DNA of 33,177 bases from Nemertoderma westbladi (GCA_032718475.1 JAUCBJ010006296.1:1-33177), one strand, 5' to 3'. Numbered from the stretch's first letter, positions 7,741-18,801 are shown. Program-made: numbers and translations. The notes: a model not told the origin generated them from the sequence alone.

Positions 7741-9960
7741 CAAAGTATATAATAAAATATGTAATAATCTAGCCTACTGGCTAAATTTGTACGAATAAGT
7801 GAGATAACGGTATACATTACCAAAATGTAGATCAACAAGTACAAATAATAGGCAAAACAGCAACGTCTAACGGGAAAATAAGTACCAACAACACTACTAA
7901 TTAGACAGTGAAACCCACAAATTTTGAGTACTACTGTGCTTTTAAGTTTGAACGACACGAGTCGTAAAACTTATGCTCCTTTGATCCTCCAGTCGTGCAA
8001 ATTCCCAAATACAAACTGGACGTGGGTCGTTCTGTTTTTGGGCATTGCGGACGAATTTTGTGTCTCCCAAACTTTGCGAAAAGCGGTCTAATCCTCGAAG
8101 CGGTCCAGAAATGAGTCCTTGAGTCCTGAAAAGTCGAAGGTGAGACTTTTACTTCTACTCTACGAAAAATCTTCCTAGGTACCGATACAACTTGGTCTTT
8201 AAACCCTATGTACCTTTTCAAGTACCGAAAAGTAACACCGCACACACACGGCGTAAAACAAATTATTACCAACTAACTAACTATTTATAGCTAGCCAAAT
8301 ACGAATAAAACTACCCTAAAGGCCTACTGGCAGGGGACGTTCTACAAATTACTAACTTTACTAATTTTAAATTGTAAATATGTTCCTACCTTTACAATAG
8401 CTAATAATATATTTATATATATATCTCCTACTGAAAAGTCCAGTAGTATACCGCTTACCAGATCCTAGTAACGATGTATCTTACCGTAAGATCCAGTAAT
8501 GTATATGGGCTCGTACAGTATCTGACAACAAATCCCAGTCCAGGGTGTCTATATAAACAGATACAAATACAAGAACAACTACTGGCGAGAAACAGAGCCT
8601 AGTGTCTATTCTACATACGTGAGCGGGTCTAATGCCTATGAACTAGACAAAAGGATGCCTGTCCTCTAACTGGTGAGGCAGATGTACAGTTACAGTGACA
8701 GACCAAACTCACGGGAAAACAATCCCCACGCAGCGAATCCTAACTATCGCTGACAGACCGAAATACCGTAACTTGCCGCGGTGTGATTTATATGGTTTAT
8801 ATACGAGCCAGTGGATTAACAGACTAGCGTAACAATACTACTAACAAGCGGTAGCAGTCAAAGGGGGTAGTACCTAAAGTAACAATACTGCTGACAGGGG
8901 CAAAGCAGTCAAAGGGGTGCATGCCATCTAAAATACTTGCCGTAAACTAAATATCAGATCCTAAATTTACAAACTACAAATAGTAAATTACAGATAAATT
9001 CTGCCTAAAGTAATCTAAAGTAAACTAATAGCTGACAGGTCTCGAAGGGGAGTATACATGTTTTAGGACGTGTGTGTGTGTTTGTGTTACGAATAAAACA
9101 ATTTTGGTGTATCGCCGTTGTACTAGGTTTCGGTGATTTCTGACCAAAAACAATACCGGGCGCTAGCTACTAAAATAAGCTAGTCGCGCTCTGTAGGGCT
9201 TTATACTTACAAAATGGCGTCAAAGCTCTCTCCCTCCTATCCACAACTCAACCGGGCAATTACGGTGTTAGTAACTACACCCGTGATCGGCACAAATACC
9301 AGATTCTGGTTGTAAGATAAGAAATAGGTGTTAATTGCTACCGTACGTTAGCTGATCTGGTATACAAATTTGATTCTAGAACTTTGTTGCCGCGGTAGTT
9401 AGCTGCAAATACCTATCAGTACGTGGCAAGGCGCGGTAGGATATTAGTAACCTCCCTAGGCCAAGCAAAGTGCCGGTAGCAGAAAGCTGCTCCTTGCCTG
9501 ATCAAATATTTAGGGCTCAGACAGGGGCGGGCAAATGTATAAACTACAAAGTGAACCGGTACAGAACTGTCAGTACTGCAAATCACCAAATTATGGAACT
9601 TGTGCTGTCTGCACCTAAAGTGTACTTGCGCGTACTAACGAACAGCAATAGTTCACACCTGTAGGAGATACAGGTTAATCCGGGGATTTTGGATTTTGCT
9701 TGTTTGCTCCTGTCTAAGTCTAAATATTCGATCCTAAATTTTATGGTGCTCCAGGACGGCGTCACGCTTACCCTGATCTATAGGTCTTACTGCGGGCAAG
9801 GGCGTCAAACAAAGTCTTACCTTCCTCTGACGTGGGCGCTGTATGGCAAGGGGGCATGCTTCAAACGGGCGCACGGGCAAATCTAATGTGGGCACTTAGC
9901 ATGTTGTGGACATCTTTCCCTGCGTTGCTGACGGCCTAACGGTTTAGGCAGCCATCCTCC
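7741..9960. other. Non-coding stretch, probable BEL/Pao leader and LTR plus unassigned repeat
   Basis: No convincing gene. Position upstream of the minus-strand Gag suggests it includes the element's 5' leader and 5' LTR, but LTR edges, primer-binding site and target duplication were not found by eye. A short ~50-bp direct duplication (aacaatact... to ...agtcaaagggg) occurs at 8831-8920. Open frames here are short and unlike any known family. From about 9400 the base composition rises in GC, which may mark another repeat. Confidence 0.35.
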
Positions 9961-10261
9961 CAATGCTTGGCTGTCCCAACGGTGGACAATTGGAAATATA
10001 CATGTTCAAAATTTACAGTATATTTACAGTTTACAAAGATTTATCAAACAGATTTACTAATGAGTTTCAACAAGAAACTAACAAATGTAACTAGTGAAGT
10101 AACAAGATTAGGATTAGTGATGAGTGATAACCGAAGGCAAACCAGCCCTTTTATACTAAATCTGGGACATAGAATCCGCTAGAACCTTCCAGAGCATTCC
10201 ATGGCCTCACATTGGAGCAATAAGATGTTCCATGCCCTATGAAAATAAATTGCCCCAAAAT

Positions 10262-10342
10262 GCAAATTTCCCAACTGGGATTCGAACTCGTAACCTATCT
10301 GTAATGTAACCAACGCCTTAACCATCTGACCACTACGCCATG
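10262..10342 (-). mobile_element. tRNA-derived SINE head
   Basis: On the minus strand there is a polymerase III type-2 promoter: box A-like TGGTCAGATGG (10322-10332) and box B GTTCGAATCCC (10277-10287), about 45 bp apart. The acceptor and anticodon stems do not pair, so this is not a working tRNA gene. A SINE derived from a tRNA is the best reading. The body would run toward lower coordinates (about 10000-10261), but its 3' end is not clear. Confidence 0.65.
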
Positions 10343-11246
10343 AGATTACCTACGGGTTTTATGTGTACCAATATAAATAGGCATATTACATTACTGTAAT
10401 TTAATCAAAATGCGTCGGATTTTAGAAAGTTTTTACGTTAAACTACAAATGCTACTTTATAGTGAAATAATCCATCATTAAGTGCTTTATAAATAGTTCC
10501 CCAAAGGTGCCGAAGTGGCACCTGACGGATTTTGATTACTCTAAGGTCCGACTAAAGTTTAAGTAAATAAAAATGCGTGATGACCCAAAGTCACTGTGGA
10601 CCCCTCTGTCTACCTGACTAACTACTATACAGTAGAATGTGTGACCAATTTTTTGACCATCATAATGGCTATTATCACGAGCTTGTTGTTCTAGAACATA
10701 AATGTTGTTGAATATCTAATACTTTTTTTAAGGTAGTTATTATTTATTTTTAAAGCGTGTTTCATTGCATTTATATAAACGACTATAATTATCATAATTT
10801 ATTACCCTCGGGCCAGTTATAAACCATCGGCTTCGCCTCAGGTCTATAACATGTCCCTCGGGTAAATAACTCTTAAAATAACTAAATAACCTGGTAATAA
10901 GTGAGTTATTAACCAATTTTACCAGGTTTCCCACATTTCTAAAAGGGCTTTAGTTTGGGGGCAGAAGTATTAAAATGGGGCTTGGATATTTTGGGGGTAC
11001 AAATATAATATATTTTCAATTTTGTAATTCTTTCTGTATTATATTTTATTTCAAGACGGTTATTATTTCCTGGGGAGAAATAACTGATTTGGTGATGAAT
11101 GTCACCGACATTCATGTCCTGCATTTCCAGTCCATTTCGACAACCAAAGTACATGCATAATAAGCAATAAAGAATATTGTTAACATACGTGGGGTTCACA
11201 TCCAAATTGCCCTTTCTCCTACAGAATTTTAAAATCGTCCACATCT
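10343..11246. other. AT-rich intergenic DNA, nothing recognised
   Basis: No gene or bounded repeat is supported. A short dyad around 10820-10865 (tataaaccatcgg...ggtctataacat) and a TTCTAGAA motif near 10690 are the only structures seen. Confidence 0.4.
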
Positions 11247-11821
11247 AAGGCCCCCCTCACACGGAGCAACTTGTTTCTGCAACTTGTTTCTGAAAGTTGT
11301 TGCTGGACCCCCTCACACACAGAAACTTGTTGCTGCAACTTGTTTCCGAAACTTGTTTCTGCAACTTGTTGCTGGACCCCCTCACACACAGAAACTGTTG
11401 CTGAAGAAAATAACAATTATTTCAAAATAAATAGCTAACATGTCCAGTCATTTATATATAATATCACATCACTCAATTTATCTGATATTAGCTAGTATTA
11501 AAATGGAATGTAATAAAAGTTTTTAAAAAAGTTGCTAGGAATATAACTTCCAGCAACTTGTTGCTGGACTCCCTCACACACAGAAACAAGTTGCAGAAAC
11601 TTGTGTCTGGAGTCCTCACACACGGAAACAAGTTTCGGAAACAAGTGAATATCCCGCTTTAATTCGCCAACGCAAATTCCATCAAGTTGCCGTAAAAGTT
11701 GAGCAACTTTTACGGCAACCTTTTTACGTGTTTACACGGAGCAACTTGATCGGCAACCTGGGTTGCTCTACAAGTTGCCGAGAAAGTTGCTCTAAAAGTT
11801 GCCCCGTGTAAACAGGCCTTA
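11247..11821. mobile_element. Non-autonomous inverted-repeat element with GCAACTTG subrepeats
   Basis: The left end reads TAAGGCCcccctcACACGGaGCAACTT; read inward, the right end gives AAGGCC...ACACGG-GCAACTT, an imperfect terminal inverted repeat. Inside are many copies of GCAACTTG(T) and its complement, plus a repeated ctggaccccctcacacacagaaac block. There is no transposase. TIR-plus-subterminal-repeat architecture is typical of MITE-like DNA elements. A target duplication was not resolved, so the superfamily is left open. Confidence 0.5.
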
Positions 11822-12346
11822 AGAACACATAAAATGTCTTAAAGTTAAAATAAAATGTCTTAAGTTTATCGGAAGTGGTCTCAATTTTTTCACCGTTCTT
11901 TTTCATATATCGTCGGAGGAAACCATTGGTCTGTTGAGCAAGGTCACTTACACATATTTTTTTCCATTTCTTGAATAAAATCAACGAGACTTAAAATATG
12001 CGTGCAGCAGATACTACTGTACAGATTTTATATAGTCCCTCTATCAACGGTAGGCACTAGTATAGCCTGTGTGACCATATTTGAACTATAAAAAAACTTT
12101 AGTATATAAGTTTTTTATGGTAGCACTGTAATGTTTTTTTACTAGCTAGTATTTTTAAGTTATAAAAAAAATGTGATAACATTGATATTTCAGGTTTAAA
12201 TATTTGTTGCAGAATTTGTATTAATGACCAAAAATATTAATGATATTTATTGTAATAGGTTACAGTATTTTTATTTTCAAAACATACTACCTAGTAAAAG
12301 AAAAACGGTAGCTATATAGGCCTACCATTGAAAATATGTACTAAGG

Positions 12347-12359
12347 TTCTAGAATATTC
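12347..12359. promoter_or_regulatory. Perfect three-unit heat-shock-element-like motif
   Basis: TTCTAGAATATTC fits TTCnnGAAnnTTC, the trimeric site bound by heat-shock factor in eukaryotes. It is followed by accaata, giving a CCAAT box. It lies in the AT-rich foldback element. Function is inferred only from the match. Confidence 0.45.
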
Positions 12360-13314
12360 ACCAATATTAAAAAACACTCAAAAAAACAATATTATTTTTT
12401 TTTCAAGAATAAGATATAAAAAAAAACACTAGCTAACATAAAAAATATCGGCACTACTGAACTTTAGGGCCCAAAAATTGATTGGAACTAAACAAATATT
12501 ATTGTAAAAGAGATTCAGTTGATGGTATATTTTTTAGCATCATTTACGTTTTTTAATACTCAACTGCATTTTATTAAATAATTGATTTCTAGAATATACT
12601 TTAATTAAATAACATTTGAAGAATAATTGTAACAATATATATTCTAGAATGTCTATTTTACTATAATTAAAACTAAACTAATTAGTACCGCTAGTAAGCT
12701 TACTGCATGTACTGATCTGACGGTTAATACAGAATGATTACTCAGCAGTTATTATTCCCCGGGAAAGAATAACTCAGCAATATAACTCTATGTTAATTTA
12801 GTTATTTTTAATAAGTAATAATATCGGAAAAAAACGATTAATTGGTTAATAACATGACATATTTTTTTAATAATTTGTTATTGTGACAGCCGAATTAATC
12901 CACACAGTATTAATTATGGCACCATTTCATACTAATTAATACTAATTAATACACTGGTATTGCTTGTGTGACGATTATGGAAACTTAAAAAAACGGAAAT
13001 TTTTTTATATTATTTTTGTTATTGGAAAGTGTTCTAGAACATTAGTAGATACGCTTTTTTTATGGTAACTAGTGTTTTTTTACTAGATAATATTTTTTGA
13101 AATTACCTGTATATAAAAATGTGAAAACATTGATATTTCAGGTTTAAACTATTGTGATATATTATGTTATATATTTATGACCAAAAAATATTGATGATAT
13201 TATAACAGTTTACAGTGTATATTAATTTTATTAATTTTGTTTACATTTTCAAAAAATACTAGCTTGTATTAAAACACTAGCTACCATAAAAAAATATCTA
13301 CTAAGGTTCTAGAA

Positions 13315-13576
13315 AAATCGCCTCCGCTTTGCAGGACATTGCTTTCGCCATGAGGACCAGCCAGTGCATAATCTAGTACTTTGGCAGCCTCATGGAGTGA
13401 ATAAGCATGGTGGACAGCCCATGACTTTCTTGAGACGCATCTTAAAGGACACTGGCCTTGAAGATGCGGATGATCTAGCAAATGTCATTGTTGTGTGTTG
13501 TGGCGGTGCAATTTTGTCGATAAGCCGGCACAGCATTCTTAAAAATGCAGCTGCAATGCAGCATGCCGATCCTAGT
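13315..13576 (+). mobile_element. Second copy of the LINE 3' tail
   Basis: This matches the 4711-4983 part of the first LINE insert on the opposite strand and ends at the same GATCCTAGT terminus. It is flanked by AAGGTTCTAGAA at 13303-13314 and 13577-13588, a 12-bp target-site duplication. The coding tail is intact up to the DTGL block. The DREL-W region is altered (atcattgttgtgtgttgt), so it is a slightly different or mutated source copy. It begins further 3' than the first insert, so both are independent 5'-truncated integrations. Confidence 0.85.
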
Positions 13577-13580
13577 AAGG

Positions 13581-13599
13581 TTCTAGAACATTCACCAAT
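13581..13599. promoter_or_regulatory. Perfect HSE-like motif followed by CCAAT
   Basis: TTCTAGAACATTC (13581-13593) fits the trimeric heat-shock element, with CCAAT at 13595-13599. Imperfect relatives occur at 13032-13044 (last base differs), 13307-13314 (half copy made by the LINE target duplication) and 13703-13715 (centre degenerate). It is about 240 bp upstream of the hydrolase exon, but that position is preceded by an acceptor site, so it is not necessarily a promoter for it. Confidence 0.45.
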
Positions 13600-13833
13600 A
13601 TCAAAAAAACATATTACTATTTTTTTGATTTTTTGTTATTTTCAAAAATACTAGCTAGTAAAAAAAACACTAGGTAACATTAAAAAAAAATATCAACTAA
13701 GGTTCTAAAGCATTCACCAATAAAAAAAACTATCAAAAGTAAAAAAAAAATCAATTTTCAAAAATGGTCACACAAGCTATACCAGTGCCACTATGGCTTT
13801 CTTGTAAATCTAGAGTGAATGTAAAATATCCCT

Positions 13834-13835
13834 AG
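13834..13835 (+). other. Probable 3' splice site (AG) before the hydrolase exon
   Basis: aaaatatccctag precedes the exon. The reading frame meets a TAG a few codons upstream (near 13811), so the coding block cannot extend far into the repeat. Homology to the CocE family begins immediately at the nucleophile strand, where an N-terminal ~100-150 residues should precede. The acceptor would be phase 1. The pyrimidine tract is weak, hence moderate confidence. Confidence 0.5.
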
Positions 13836-15544
13836 GCAATGTTGGAATGTTTGGATCTAGTTGGGGAGGTTTCAGTTGCCTGCAAACTGCATTCCATCAA
13901 CCGAAACAGCTCAAGACGATAGTGTCGATTTATTCATCTGACAATCGATACAACCATGACGCACATTACAGAGGGGGACTTGTGCAAGCCAATGGGATGT
14001 TGGCGTGGCACGCGCAGATGTTTGCGTGGATGGCGCGTCCACCATCGGCGGGTGATCATGTTTCCGAGATCGAGTTTAAGGAGCGATGGATGGAACGGCT
14101 GCAAAATATCTGTGGTTGGGGACGCAACTGGTTGCAGCACACTACCGAGGATCAGTACTGGAAACACGGATCCATATCTGCCGATTACGGGAAAGTAAAC
14201 ATCCCTGTGCTTCTAATCGCGGGATGGAATGATCCCTACGTATCAGCCCAACTGCGAATGGCTGGCATGTTGCCTAACGCTCGTATAATAGTCGGACCAT
14301 GGTCCCATCAGTTGCCCGACACAGGAACCCCGGGGCCTCACATTGACTTCTTGGCGCAATGTTTACGATGGTTCAATCAGCAATTGAGGGAAAACAATGA
14401 CGACGGTAATGACCTGGTCACCATGTTCATTATGAAGAGCCATAGACCACAATCTGACCCAGTCCCTGGGAAGTGGGTTGCATTTCAGAATTGGGACGGG
14501 AAATCAACAAGTGAGTCGGGCTCTACTAAACTAATATTCTACACAGGAAATAAGACTCTGGTAACATCGTCATCCGTGGTCGCAGAAAACCGTGTTAGAT
14601 CGGTTCGAATTGAACCAATCACACATGCGTTACGGCCCAGTAAGGTTAGTGCTTGCCCATTCTGTGTGGAAATGTGTTCCAGTGATCAACAACAATCCGA
14701 TGGTGTCAGTGTCTGCTGGGACACTGAACCACTCGTTGATGATGTTACCATAGTTGGCTCGGCTGAAGTTACCGTGATGGTAAAGGTGTTTGGATCATCC
14801 GGCATGGTCTATGCTCGTCTGTGCGATGTTTTTGAGGACAGGGTTAGCACTCTTATAGCCGATGGTGTAATTAATCTCGCGCACCTTGGAGGCCACCATC
14901 CCAATGAAGCGAGATCAGTGGATCCGGGATCCGTCCAAAAGGTCGTGATAACTCTATCCGCTACTGGTTATCAAGTTCTTGCAGGCCACCAAATTCGACT
15001 TGCGATTAATCAAGGCCATTTTCCATCCATATGGCCTTTGCCTAATATCCACGCTATAGAGATATACCAGACGATAGATGCAGAAGAATTATGTAGTTTC
15101 ATTAAGATTCCAACCGTTGATTTGTATAAGTGTTACAATCGTACTTTTGGAGAACCGCATTCCCTTCCTGCAATGCTTTGCAAAGTCTTGGAGAAGAGCA
15201 AAAGACCGAGATACGACCAGAAGCAGTGTGAAGACAAGATGGTATATTCTGAAGTTACTGATAGCGGTTTGGTCCATTATCCAACTATTGGGCTGACCTA
15301 TGGGGAAAGGTCAAAGCGCGAAGAGAGCTTGGTTGGTTACAACCCGACCTCGACTACAGCTAATGTAGAGAACCACATTAGAATGAGTTGGGGCCACAGA
15401 TTTGAGACCGAAATAGAGACAAGGAACACTATGGGATGTTCCTATGATGAGTTTACAATAGAGGATGAAATAGTGGCCCGACTCAATGGCAAAGAGATTT
15501 ACTCGAATTCATCCAGTGAAAGCTTTCCTAGGGGCCTCCTGTAG
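13836..15544 (+). CDS. CocE/NonD-family serine hydrolase, 3' exon (N-terminus missing)
   Basis: An alpha/beta-hydrolase of the X-Pro dipeptidyl-peptidase S15/CocE class, which cleaves ester or amide bonds. Numbering from the Met at 13847: the nucleophile elbow is G-S-S5-W-G-G. It is followed by conserved SSDNRYNHDAHYRGG, then a charge-relay Asp129 in GWNDPY and His154 in GPWSH. Residues ~195-565 fit the PepX C-terminal jelly roll, ending FPRGLL, which matches the usual family C-terminus. All three catalytic residues are visible. The ~100-150 residues that normally precede the elbow are absent; upstream DNA is transposon. Either the 5' exons lie beyond a very large, repeat-filled intron or the copy is a fragment. 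Substrate is unknown. Animal members are patchy and could trace to bacterial transfer, which is inference. Confidence 0.85.
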
Positions 15545-16165
15545 AAGAAACTGATTATAAATCTACGCAATTATATTTCGATATTTTTACACAGTTTTGC
15601 GGACCTTTTTTATTATTGTATTTTTAAAAACCTATATACTTTTACATTGTTTTCGTTTAAATGTTTTAATAACACCATAATATAAAATACCATTTTTGAT
15701 ATAAAATTACATGAACTGAAACTACTGTAGTAAAAAATCAGTTATACCTTATTTGCCGTGATATTTAACTAATTGTTCCGAAATATTTTACAATGTAACT
15801 TTAGTTATTAATATCAATGAAGGACTTGGAATAATATCTTAATGAAATACAAAGTCCTTAATGCTTTTCCCTGAACTTGCATTATTCGGACAAGAAGGCA
15901 GAAATTATCAATTAATAGATTGATGTTTGACCCAGGGATACTACTGGTGCAGTGGGCTCCTATGGAATTAGAATTTGTGGTGAGTAACTGGAGAGAGAGA
16001 GCGGCCAACAATTGTGTGAGTCCCAACCGTTTCTGGCCCAACCCTTGGTCACCAGGGAGGCCAGATTGTGAGGGGGGGTGGGGGGGGAGGGATTCTAGAG
16101 TTGGAGGAAATGTTCCACCCCGACCAACCAAGCCATTGTGGGCGGGGTGAACCAGTGCTAAACAA
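15545..16165. other. Hydrolase 3' flank and pre-array spacer
   Basis: AT-rich for about 350 bp after the stop, then a GC-richer stretch with a G-rich tract (16072-16091) just before the minisatellite. No canonical AATAAA was found close to the stop. No gene is seen. Confidence 0.4.
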
Positions 16166-17110
16166 GTGTGGGGTGCACCACATATGTGTACTAAACCAGT
16201 GTGGGGTGCACCACATATGTGTACTAAACCAGTGTGGGGTGCACCACATATGTGTACTAAACCAGTGTGGGGTGCACCACATATGTGTACTAAACCAGTG
16301 TGGGGTGCACCACATATGTGTACTAAACCAGTGTGGGGTGCACCACTTATATGTACTAAACCAGTGTGGGGTGCACCACATATGTGTACTAAACCAGTGT
16401 GGGGTGCACCACATATGTGTACTAAACCAGTGTGGGGTGCACCACTTATGTGTACTAAACCAGTGTGGGGTGCACCACATATGTGTACTAAACCTGTGTG
16501 GGGTGCACCACATATGTGTACTAAACCAGTGTGGGGTGCACCACATATGTGTACTAAACCAGTGTGGGGTGCACCACATATGTGTACTAAACCAGTGTGG
16601 GGTGCACCACATATGTGTACTAAACCAGTGTGGGGTGCACCACATATGTGTACTAAACCAGTGTGGGGTGCACCACATATGTGTACTAAACCAGTGTGGG
16701 GTGCACCACATATGTGTACTAAACCAGTGTGGGATGCACCACATATGTGTACTAAACCAGTGTGGGGTGCACCACATATGTGTACTAAACCAGTGTGGGG
16801 TGCACCACATATGTGTACTAAACCAGTGTGGGGTGCACCACATATGTGTACTAAACCAGTGTGGGGTGCACCACATATGTGTACTAAACCAGTGTGGGAT
16901 GCACCACATATGTGTACTAAACCAGTGTGGGGTGCACCACATATGTGTACTAAACCAGTGTGGGGTGCACCACTTATGTGTACTAAACCAGTGTGGGGTG
17001 CACCAATGTAAACTAAACCAGTGTGGGGTGCACCAATGTAAACTAAACCAGTGTGGGGTGCACCAATGTAAACTAAACCAGTGTGGGGTGCACCAATGTA
17101 AACTAAACCA
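16166..17110. repeat. Minisatellite: 25 x 33 bp followed by 4 x 30 bp
   Basis: Units start GTGTGGGGTGCACC and end ACTAAACCA. Twenty-five 33-bp units fill 16166-16990 exactly. Four 30-bp units (core caccaatgtaaact) fill 16991-17110, and one degenerate remnant follows. Only a few units carry substitutions (cttatgtg for catatgtg; ggatgcacc for gggtgcacc). Each 33-bp unit has two perfect palindromes, GGTGCACC and CACATATGTG; the latter holds an E-box-type CATATG. Because both periods are multiples of three and the unit lacks stops in several phases, open frames of 281-437 codons appear on both strands. This is expected of such repeats and is not evidence of a protein. Confidence 0.95.
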
Positions 17111-18009
17111 GTAAGGGGAGCACCCATGTACGCGTGCGGTACACGGCTACGTACATAAACTCGAGAATAAGTGCCAGGAACATAGATGAATATTCTGTAG
17201 AGGACTCAAATATCCAAATAAACCACAAACACAGGATGCTAATTAACTAGTAATACTATTTTATTGTAGCCCATAAGAACATATTGTTATTGAATAATAA
17301 TTGCACAGATACTTAGTGAAAATAAAGATCATATATACATACATATAAACAATGTTAGTGCTGATGGGTGGAAAGCAAATGTATCAAAAGGTTTACCGGT
17401 ATTAAGGAAATACAAAGACGAAATTAATGAGTATAAAATAATGACATCTTATTAAAATCAATCTAGTTAAATATGTATCGCAAATAAGGGAAGATGATGC
17501 ATTCCTTGATAACCTTTTTATTCGTAAGATAAAGTCTTGGCCTATATAAATTAAAAGTAGAACAAAGATACAGCACAATATTTACAGATTGACTATTAAC
17601 GACAATATTGCATTTAAGGAAGTTATAAAAAATAATACTACAGGGATTATCAGCTATTTGAGTATTTGTTTGCCTTAAACGTCACATGGTTATTATCAGT
17701 TGGTTTTCTCTGGTTCAATAATAAGACCCAGTTATAAATTCTCCGGAATAATATAATTATTGTATATACAGTAAAAAAACAAATATAACAAAAATATTAT
17801 TATATCGAACGATTCGCCTATATAAAAGGATGAATTGAGTATAAAATCACAAAGATTAACTGGTAAATTAATAATTTCAGTGCAAAAATCAAAGTAACTC
17901 TTGCGAAAATCAAAGTAACTCTTAGTTTGTTGTAATAGGAAGGAAAAAATGATTTCAGAAAGTTTGAAGGTAAAACGGGGCTAAAAATAAATATAATGAC
18001 TTCAAGAAA
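17111..18009. other. AT-rich spacer, SPC25 3' flank
   Basis: No gene is seen. On the minus strand the nearest good AATAAA downstream of the SPC25 stop is at 17517-17522, about 490 bp away, so a long 3' UTR is possible. A tandem aaaatcaaagtaactctt duplication lies near 17885-17925. Confidence 0.4.
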
Positions 18010-18801
18010 CTATTCAACCAACTTCTTGAAACCACTACGGACCCCGAGGATGAAGTTGGTGAAATCGTTGGTGAGATTAAGGTTGTCGACAAGCTCGGTG
18101 ATGTTATCCAAGGGAGGTTCACAGACACTGACCACGTAGACGGAAGTGGCCCCGGATTCCTGGACGGCAATACAGAAACGGAAGGCTTGTTCGGCGTTGG
18201 TACAGTCGATGTGGGTGAAGACAAACTCCACCTGGTCGCTGCAACTCCGGCGAATCTTCAACCCGAGTCGCTCTACGAATAAAGACAACGCCTTCTCGGG
18301 GTTCGTGCAGATCGATTTCGCTTCCATGTGGAGCCGCAACAGCTTCTCCTGCGCAACGAGTTTGTTTTCTATCGCTTTCAACTCGTCTTCGTTAAATTCC
18401 CTGTCCTCTGTGAGGGCGACTGTCTCCTGTTGGATCTCTTCCAGATCTCGCTTGATGATGTTTACTCGATCTATTCGCTCTTCCATTGTCTTTCTGCTCA
18501 GCTCAGCCTGACTCTGCAGCTGGAACAAGGTCTGCTCCAACTTAGATACTTTCTCTTTCCCTTGCTGCATATTGTTCTCGTGCTGCTTCGAGACTTTAGC
18601 CAAGTATTGCAACATTTCGTCGCAGTCTTTGTTGAACGCGTGATCGGTGGAGGAATCAGTAGCCGTATCTACAAGTTGTTCGGAAAAAGCCCCGGGAACG
18701 CGTAGTGCATCCTCTTTCCGAGGCACGCTGACGTATCCAGAGCTCGACGCGTCCCCGTATCCCGGGCAACAATCGCCTTGTTCGAGTTCAGTCGGGTCCA
18801 T
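18010..18801 (-). CDS. SPC25: Kinetochore protein Spc25 (Ndc80 complex), single exon
   Basis: Spc25 pairs with Spc24 at the inner end of the Ndc80 complex, linking microtubule-binding Ndc80-Nuf2 to the kinetochore. The 263-residue product has a ~50-residue variable N-terminus. A coiled coil follows (about 55-165, rich in E, K, Q, L). The C-terminus is a globular RWD-like domain (~172-263) with the family pattern RLGLKIRR, then a strand of the type V-E-F-V-F-T-x-I-D, then PPL-x2-I-x-E-L and a final N-D-F-x2-F-I-x2-VR-x-GFKKL. Human Spc25 is 224 residues, so this one is longer mainly at the N-terminus. An in-frame TGA 57 bp upstream (18856-18858) with no other ATG between supports the start. 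No intron interrupts it, so it is either an intronless gene or a retrocopy. The frame is intact and no poly(A) tract or flanking duplication was found. Confidence 0.88.
   Translation of the reverse strand: MDPTELEQGDCCPGYGDASSSGYVSVPRKEDALRVPGAFSEQLVDTATDSSTDHAFNKDCDEMLQYLAKVSKQHENNMQQGKEKVSKLEQTLFQLQSQAELSRKTMEERIDRVNIIKRDLEEIQQETVALTEDREFNEDELKAIENKLVAQEKLLRLHMEAKSICTNPEKALSLFVERLGLKIRRSCSDQVEFVFTHIDCTNAEQAFRFCIAVQESGATSVYVVSVCEPPLDNITELVDNLNLTNDFTNFILGVRSGFKKLVE

Larger units (their letters stand above)
12053..13789. mobile_element. AT-rich foldback/TIR element carrying HSE-like motifs
   Basis: The terminal 26 bp (12053-12078, beginning GGCACTAGTATAGC) match the complement of 13764-13789 at 24 of 26 positions. 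A related partial copy lies at 12951-12974 in direct orientation, followed by a second version of the downstream sequence (gatatttcaggtttaaa at both about 12184 and 13132). The element therefore looks internally duplicated or nested. Inner blocks such as ttttttatggta-actagtg recur as complements (cactagctaccataaaaaa), giving long hairpin potential. No transposase frame is present and no target duplication was found. A LINE tail has inserted at 13315-13576. Confidence 0.6.

Noticed and set aside
10262-10342. Functional tRNA gene
   Set aside because: Boxes A and B are present but acceptor and anticodon stems do not pair; SINE head instead.
12053-13789. CACTA-type element because the ends contain CACTR
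   Set aside because: The match starts two bases inside the inverted repeat and no 2-4-bp duplication fits, so the superfamily is left open.
15814-17127. Long open frames (281-437 codons) across the 33-bp repeat on both strands, with an 11-residue repeat
   Set aside because: The period is a multiple of three and the unit lacks stop codons in several frames, so all are open together. There is no start context, promoter or family match.
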